A stretch of 64,000 bases of DNA from positions 16,516 to 80,515 of the forward strand of contig JADHUC010000008.1 in the NCBI GenBank assembly GCA_016784735.1, read 5' to 3'. A model generated the notes under the pieces. The model worked only from the letters and a program-made list of their open reading frames with translations, did no database searches and was not told the origin of the DNA. Positions 59,839-64,000 of this stretch are shown here, piece by piece. Made by a program: the position numbers and the translations under genes. The DNA is from Pirellulaceae bacterium. GTDB lineage: Bacteria; Planctomycetota; Planctomycetia; Pirellulales; Pirellulaceae. Position 1 is the stretch's first letter, and every line of letters begins with the position of its first letter.

Positions 59839-61701
59839 TTATTCCTCGCCGGGAGTCTTCGTGCGGCCCATCGCAATATCAAACTCGTGGATGGCCGGTA
59901 TCATCATGGCGGCTGTGGTAAACCCGTAGGTCCCCGCGGTTACCAGACAGACCGCCAAGGGTTGGTACAGCAAGAAGCTGGTTATCGAATAGAAAGTGAA
60001 AATCGGCAGCAGCAGCGAAGCCGCTAGAATCGCGGGCGAGGGATTCCTGTACCCTAAGGACACGTACAGCCCCACGCCACCGCCCAAGATGAACGCCAAG
60101 AACGGCCACAACTGAGTCTGGAACGAACCGCTGAAGGAGATCATGATCAGAATGCAGGTGACCACGCCTAGAAACAGAAAGAAGACGACGCCTAAACTGA
60201 CTCCGATCGCGGCCCGCGAATTGGCGTAGTTCATTCCGCAGTGGATGCCCAGCATGCTCACAAATATGTACATGACCGCCAGAGCGATCAGCAGGTAAAT
60301 CAGATTCTCCGCCGTTATTCCTCCCGTCCACCAAAGATAGACGCACAGCAGCATCGGCAGGACGACCATCTCCTTGGTCACCCAAAACACGCCGCCCAGC
60401 TTGCCAAACACGAACTCCTTGGGCGAAAGGTCGGTGACCAGAAGCAGATCCAGCGCCTGTCCGTCGCGCTCGCCGGTAATCGACGTCACGGCCAGGGCAT
60501 TGACCAACACAAGGCTCACCAGGAAAAACGGCGCAAGCGGCTTGGCGGCTAGTGGGACGACGCCGGCCGTATTGCCCGCGGCCATCGAGCCCTGACCGAC
60601 AGTGAAGTACAAGCCGGCGGCGGCCATGGCGAACAGCAGCAGGTAGCCGAATCGAATGATCAGCACTTTGCGGCCGTATGCCCACGTGCAGACCTCGCGC
60701 CAAAGAACTGGATTGTCCCAGACGCGGCGGCTTTTCGTCGACGCCGTGTGCACGCGAGCGTCGACATGGGCGGCGCGGGCAACCTCGGCCTGATCCGGAC
60801 TCGCGTCCTGCGCGGTTCCTCGGGCCAAATCGTGTTCTACGCCCCAAATCGTATCCCGCTCGGCCTGCTCGGCTTGGCCCGGTCGGACCTCCCGCGATGG
60901 ATTCCAGGCTCGCACGCGGACGATGGCGATCGCGTTCAGTATTGCAGTTCCCGCCAGTGACACGATCATGAACAGCAAATCGCCGTTGCCGAGCAAGCTG
61001 CTGCCGACGCCGGCCGCGAGATCCGGCCGCGAGGCCGCGAAAATGGCGCGTAGAGGACTGAACGTCGCGACCCATGTGTCGACGTGAATTCCGGCCAACT
61101 CCCTACCTGCGGCAATCAAGTGCACGCCTTCCCAAACGCCGACCCATATCACCAACGCCAACGCGGTCATGGCCAGCGTCTGGAAAGTCTTCTCACGCCA
61201 CAAGGCGAGCATCGACCCCAGGCTGCCAGCAGCCAGCGCAGTTGTCAACGTCACGCCGAAGACACGCGCAACTTGCTCGAACGAGACGCCGCCGAACAGG
61301 GGGATCAACATGAATAGCGGCAATGCGGCCGCCAACATGGCGAAGATGTTCAGCAAACTGGCTAGCAGCTTCCCCAAGACCAACTCGCTGTTGGTCATCC
61401 GCGTCATCAGCATCAGGATCAACGTTCGGCGGTCCTTCTCTTGCGAGACGGCACTGGCGGCGACCAATGCGGCCAAAAAGGCCATTAGGGCCAGTTGCAG
61501 CGGAGCCAGGATTTCAAACAGGATCGATCCAAAGCGCGCCATGTCGCCGACGTTGCGAATGATTTGCGTCCCGGCCACGACTAGCCAAGCCGTACACATC
61601 AGGATCAGCAACGCGACGACGTAAACCGCGCGAACGGCATAATGTCTTGGGCGACGCGGCGTGGTGACCGCCTCACGGGAAAAAACCGGCCCAACGAACA
61701 A
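59839..61701 (-). CDS. ABC-2 type transporter permease
   Basis: 620 residues from TTG 61701, with GGGAG seven bases upstream, so TTG is plausible. Two halves of membrane segments: the first (AVRAVYVVALLILMCTAWLV, LAPLQLALMAFLAALVAASA, LNIFAMLAAALPLFMLIPLF) with AVSQEKDRRTLILMLMTRMT, the ABC-2 EKxxxT/LLxxP-like signature; the second (FGYLLLFAMAAAGLYF, FFLVSLVLVNALAVTSITGE, RDGQALDLLLVTDLSPKEF) repeats it. The middle (about 270-335) is a polar linker. No ATPase gene is adjacent in the window. It exports an unknown substrate and is first of an operon with the CNNM pair. Confidence 0.85.
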   Translation of the reverse strand: MFVGPVFSREAVTTPRRPRHYAVRAVYVVALLILMCTAWLVVAGTQIIRNVGDMARFGSILFEILAPLQLALMAFLAALVAASAVSQEKDRRTLILMLMTRMTNSELVLGKLLASLLNIFAMLAAALPLFMLIPLFGGVSFEQVARVFGVTLTTALAAGSLGSMLALWREKTFQTLAMTALALVIWVGVWEGVHLIAAGRELAGIHVDTWVATFSPLRAIFAASRPDLAAGVGSSLLGNGDLLFMIVSLAGTAILNAIAIVRVRAWNPSREVRPGQAEQAERDTIWGVEHDLARGTAQDASPDQAEVARAAHVDARVHTASTKSRRVWDNPVLWREVCTWAYGRKVLIIRFGYLLLFAMAAAGLYFTVGQGSMAAGNTAGVVPLAAKPLAPFFLVSLVLVNALAVTSITGERDGQALDLLLVTDLSPKEFVFGKLGGVFWVTKEMVVLPMLLCVYLWWTGGITAENLIYLLIALAVMYIFVSMLGIHCGMNYANSRAAIGVSLGVVFFLFLGVVTCILIMISFSGSFQTQLWPFLAFILGGGVGLYVSLGYRNPSPAILAASLLLPIFTFYSITSFLLYQPLAVCLVTAGTYGFTTAAMMIPAIHEFDIAMGRTKTPGEE

Positions 61702-61842
61702 ATTAGCACTCCCAGATCTAGCAAGCGGAACTCTCGACAGCCATGATTATATCCCGTGGCCTCGTATAAGCGACAGCCCGCCACCCGGTACTTGCAAACT
61801 GAATCAAAACGCCTCACACTGCAATCGTAGGGGGACAAGAAT

Positions 61843-63036
61843 ATGGCGATCCACGCGACTTGCGACAAGATGAAGCGGCGAGATTTCCTCAGAGCTAGCA
61901 TCCTCGGTGGGGCCGGGTTGGCATTGGCGAATCATCCGATCCTGACGGATGCCCGCCAGATCGAGGAAAAGGCTCCAGTCCGATCCGGGATCTTCATCAA
62001 ACTGGCGGGCGGGCCGTCGCATTTGGACACGTTCGACATGAAGCCGAACGCTCCGGCCGAATACCGCGGGCCGTTCCGGCCCATCAAGACGAACGTACCC
62101 GGCGTCGAGTTTTGCGAACATATGCCGAAGCTGGCCAGATGCGCCGACAAATTCGCTATCTTACGCGGCGTCACACACACGCTCGGCGCCCATCAACTGG
62201 GGACTGATTACGTCACGACCGGAACTCGCCCGTGTGCCAATTCCGACACGCCCAGCTACGGTGCCGTAGTTGCCGAGCACACAAAGGGGGGTAACCAACC
62301 TGACCTGCCCACCTGCGTCGCCATTTCCAGCAGCAACCGGCGTCCCGGAATCCTTGACCTTGAGTACACTCGGCGCGACTCGGATGCAACTGCCACAACA
62401 GCCGTCTCGCCGGATGCCATGGGACGATTTGCCCAGCCAGCCCTCGCCGCGGAAGATTCAGGGCGGTTTCGCCAAGCAGTCAGCTTCGGCAAGGAATCTC
62501 CCGCTTTCGCGGAACCGTTCGGGGAAGAGGCGTTTGGCGCGAGTTGCCTGTTGGCGTGCCGCCTGATCGAGTCCGGCGTGCGGTTCGTTACGCTGTCGCA
62601 GGGCGGTTGGGACACGCATCAGGACAACTTCGACAGGCTGCGAGGAAGCCTGCTGCCACAGCTTGACACGGCGTTATCGTCGCTATTGAATGGCTTGGCA
62701 CAGAAGGGGCTGCTCGAGTCGACTGCGGTCTTCGTCACCGGCGAATTTGGACGTACGCCGAAAATCAACGGGATCAGCGCCAACGGCGGGCGCGATCACT
62801 ACCCGCGCTGCATGTTCATGTTGATGGCCGGTGGCAGCGTCCGCGGAGGGCAAGTGATCGGAGAAAGCGACGCGACGGGGAGTCTGCCTGCAGCCGACGG
62901 CTTCTCGCCGGACGATTCGGCCGCGTCTTTCTACTACAACCTGGGAATCGATCACACCAAGCATTATCACAAACACACGAAACGACCGCACGCTGTGGTG
63001 CGGGACGGTAGAGTGATCCGCGAGTTGTTTTACTGA
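61843..63036 (+). CDS. Tat-exported DUF1501 protein
   Basis: 397 residues from ATG 61843 (GGGGGACAAG upstream; 61870 also possible). The Tat-like signal MKRRDFLRASILGGAGLALA begins at residue 10. DUF1501 (PF07394) motifs are in order: IFIKLAGGPSHLDTFDMKP, FCEHMPKLARCADKFAILR, LGAHQLGTDYVTTG, VRFVTLSQGGWDTHQDNFD, VFVTGEFGRTPKINGIS and GGRDHYPRCMFMLMAGG. This family resembles sulfatases/alkaline phosphatases in fold but lacks a proven activity. In planctomycetes it usually pairs with a DUF1549/DUF1553 cytochrome-like gene, absent here. A short gap leads to the Lys-rich protein. Confidence 0.9.
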   Translation: MAIHATCDKMKRRDFLRASILGGAGLALANHPILTDARQIEEKAPVRSGIFIKLAGGPSHLDTFDMKPNAPAEYRGPFRPIKTNVPGVEFCEHMPKLARCADKFAILRGVTHTLGAHQLGTDYVTTGTRPCANSDTPSYGAVVAEHTKGGNQPDLPTCVAISSSNRRPGILDLEYTRRDSDATATTAVSPDAMGRFAQPALAAEDSGRFRQAVSFGKESPAFAEPFGEEAFGASCLLACRLIESGVRFVTLSQGGWDTHQDNFDRLRGSLLPQLDTALSSLLNGLAQKGLLESTAVFVTGEFGRTPKINGISANGGRDHYPRCMFMLMAGGSVRGGQVIGESDATGSLPAADGFSPDDSAASFYYNLGIDHTKHYHKHTKRPHAVVRDGRVIRELFY

Positions 63037-63063
63037 CACCCCATTTGTTCGGAGACTGATGCT

Positions 63064-63600
63064 ATGAGAACGCTACTGTCGTTGGTCTTGGTCGCGGCGA
63101 TTGCCGCGCCGACACTGGCTGGTCAAGAGAAAGACAAGAAGAAGAAAGGCCCGAAGAAGCCCGACCCGGCGGCGCCGCTGCTTAAGAAGCTGGAAAAGGC
63201 GGAATTGACTGACGACCAGGTCGCCACGATCAAAAAAATGTGTGCTGGAGTTGCCGAGAAGATCGCTGCAGCTCGCGAGAAGGCCAACCTGACGGCCGAG
63301 CAGAAGAAGGCCCGCGCCGATGCGATGAAGAAAGCCAAGGAAGAAGGGAAGAAGGGCAAGGAAGCGATGAAGGCCATCCAGGCTGCAATCGAAATGACGC
63401 CCGAACAGAAGGCCGCGATGGAGGAGGTCAAGAAGGCTCATGGCGAGATGATCAAACAAGCCCTCGCTTTGCTGACTCCCGAGCAGAAGGAGAAGGTTGG
63501 CAAGAGCCGCGGCAAAAAGGGCGGTGAGAAGAAGCCTCGCGTCAAGAAGGGTGGGGGCAAGAAGGGTGGCCCCAAGCAGGGAGCCGAGAAGAAGGAATAA
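63064..63600 (+). CDS. Secreted Lys-rich Spy/LTxxQ-like protein
   Basis: 178 residues from ATG 63064. Signal peptide ends near APTLAGQEK. Four LTxxQ-like units are visible (ELTDDQVATIKKM, NLTAEQKKARADAM, EMTPEQKAAMEEVK, LLTPEQKEKVGKS), as in the Spy/CpxP chaperone family, set in an extremely Lys/Ala-rich helical background. A basic tail (RVKKGGGKKGGPKQG) ends it. It could bind nucleic acid, polyanionic matrix or misfolded proteins in the periplasm. The gene is followed by a clear terminator. Start and family are well supported; the function is not. Confidence 0.7.
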   Translation: MRTLLSLVLVAAIAAPTLAGQEKDKKKKGPKKPDPAAPLLKKLEKAELTDDQVATIKKMCAGVAEKIAAAREKANLTAEQKKARADAMKKAKEEGKKGKEAMKAIQAAIEMTPEQKAAMEEVKKAHGEMIKQALALLTPEQKEKVGKSRGKKGGEKKPRVKKGGGKKGGPKQGAEKKE

Positions 63601-63636
63601 ACGTTTCGTCGAGTAACGATTCGGCCTGACACATTC

Positions 63637-63676
63637 ACACGGACCGGAGTCTCCTACGCCCCGGTCCGTGTTTTTC
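63637..63676 (+). terminator. Factor-independent terminator after the Spy-like gene
   Basis: ACACGGACCGG (63637-63647) is exactly complementary to CCGGTCCGTGT (63661-63671), with a 13-base loop and a TTTTC T-run following. It sits 37 bp after the stop at 63600 and ahead of the HAD gene start at 63701. Confidence 0.85.
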
Positions 63677-63700
63677 TTGTACGGCGCGTGCGAGAAGCGA

Positions 63701-64000
63701 ATGAAATACACCACGGTCATCTGGGACTTCGATGGGACCCTTGCCGATACGTTGGGCGGCGCGTTGGAGATCTACAACGATTTGGCCGCGCAATACGGGT
63801 TCGATCCAATCGACGATCCGGAGACGGTCCGCAGTATGCCGCTGTCCGACCTTGCCAGCAGCGTGTGCGCGCACGAGTGCCATTGGTTGGTTTGTTCCAC
63901 CCAGTCGCCGATCGCGGTGTCGGCGTGGGGGTCGCTTGGGGTTGCGTTTTCGGTTCGCGCCGATACTCCCACGAGAGTTGGACGACGAACGAATCTGACT
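63701..64000 (+). CDS. HAD-family hydrolase, N-terminal part (runs off the right edge)
   Basis: The ATG at 63701 begins MKYTTVIWDFDGTLADTLGG, with DFDGTLADT as HAD motif I (nucleophile Asp 9, proton donor Asp 11), as in phosphoglycolate phosphatase-like HADs. The cap begins EIYNDLAAQYGFDPIDDPET. After about residue 50 (SMPLSDLASS) the reading (VCAHECHWLVCSTQSPIAVS) is Cys/His-rich and no longer looks like a HAD cap, though the frame stays open to the window end. An indel near 63850, or an unusual cap, is possible. No ribosome-binding site is clear (GAGAAG). The family is sure; integrity is not. Confidence 0.75.
   Translation, partial: MKYTTVIWDFDGTLADTLGGALEIYNDLAAQYGFDPIDDPETVRSMPLSDLASSVCAHECHWLVCSTQSPIAVSAWGSLGVAFSVRADTPTRVGRRTNLT

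Noticed and set aside
1..64000. tRNA, rRNA and riboswitch genes
   Set aside because: No cloverleaf, ribosomal or riboswitch core sequence was seen when scanning the intergenic regions by eye; a covariance-model search would be needed to be certain.
1..64000. Complete transposon or prophage
   Set aside because: No transposase, integrase, capsid or terminase reading was found; the inverted repeats are short and non-coding.

Overview
The window looks like chromosomal DNA of a member of the phylum Planctomycetota. The evidence is the gene content: Hanks-type Ser/Thr kinases fused to formylglycine-enzyme-like (SUMF1) or DUF1080 ectodomains, a planctomycete-type ECF sigma factor, SLA1-homology (SHD1) proteins, DUF1080 and DUF1501 proteins, Tat-exported Gfo/Idh oxidoreductases, and secreted proteins with a LEPR-like N-terminus. 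GC content is moderately high throughout. I see no rRNA, tRNA, CRISPR array, phage or transposase gene.

Layout. 1-7.3 kb: the 5' end of a ComM/YifB ATPase gene, a secreted PL6-like polysaccharide lyase, an SHD1/DUF3060 secreted protein and a large BNR/sortilin-type beta-propeller. 7.1-23.5 kb: a signalling island with four kinase genes and one ECF sigma gene. From left to right these are a kinase split by a frameshift from a PEGA/NTF2/triple-DUF1080 ectodomain, a kinase with a probable TIM-barrel ectodomain, a kinase-FHA-kinase protein with altered catalytic motifs, and a 1501-residue kinase with two SUMF1 domains preceded by the ECF sigma gene. Three decayed fragments lie among them (SUMF1 C-terminus, SUMF1 N-terminus, kinase C-terminus). 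23.6-36.6 kb: mixed accessory genes, namely a TfoX-like protein, a duplicated-domain secreted protein, a broken gingipain-like gene, a lipoprotein, an outer-membrane barrel, an SHD1-SUMF1 protein, an RTX-repeat protein with a HEIGH metalloprotease motif, a frameshifted FG-GAP gene and two envelope-associated proteins.

37-56 kb: mostly a carbohydrate and cell-surface region. It holds a large secreted protein, a GH50-like agarase, a Gfo/Idh oxidoreductase, two HEAT-repeat proteins, a discoidin-like lipoprotein, an Agl23-type (TIGR03663) membrane glycosyltransferase, a GT2 enzyme of the dolichyl-phosphate glucosyltransferase kind, DUF1080, LamG and DUF4091 proteins, and a TPR lipoprotein. 56.6-64 kb: two small proteins, an ABC-2 permease followed by two overlapping CNNM/CorC-type genes, a DUF1501 protein, a lysine-rich Spy-like protein with a clear terminator, and the start of a HAD hydrolase gene.

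At least eight intergenic elements with long, mutually unrelated inverted repeats (arms about 8-24 bp) follow genes along the window. Together with the gene fragments they indicate an actively rearranging chromosome. The best candidate for a new system is the kinase/ECF island. Cytoplasmic kinases of one design carry interchangeable extracytoplasmic carbohydrate- or peptide-binding modules. The ECF-kinase unit is bracketed by two direct copies of the 3' end of another kinase gene. All function assignments rest on reading motifs by eye; no database search was run.
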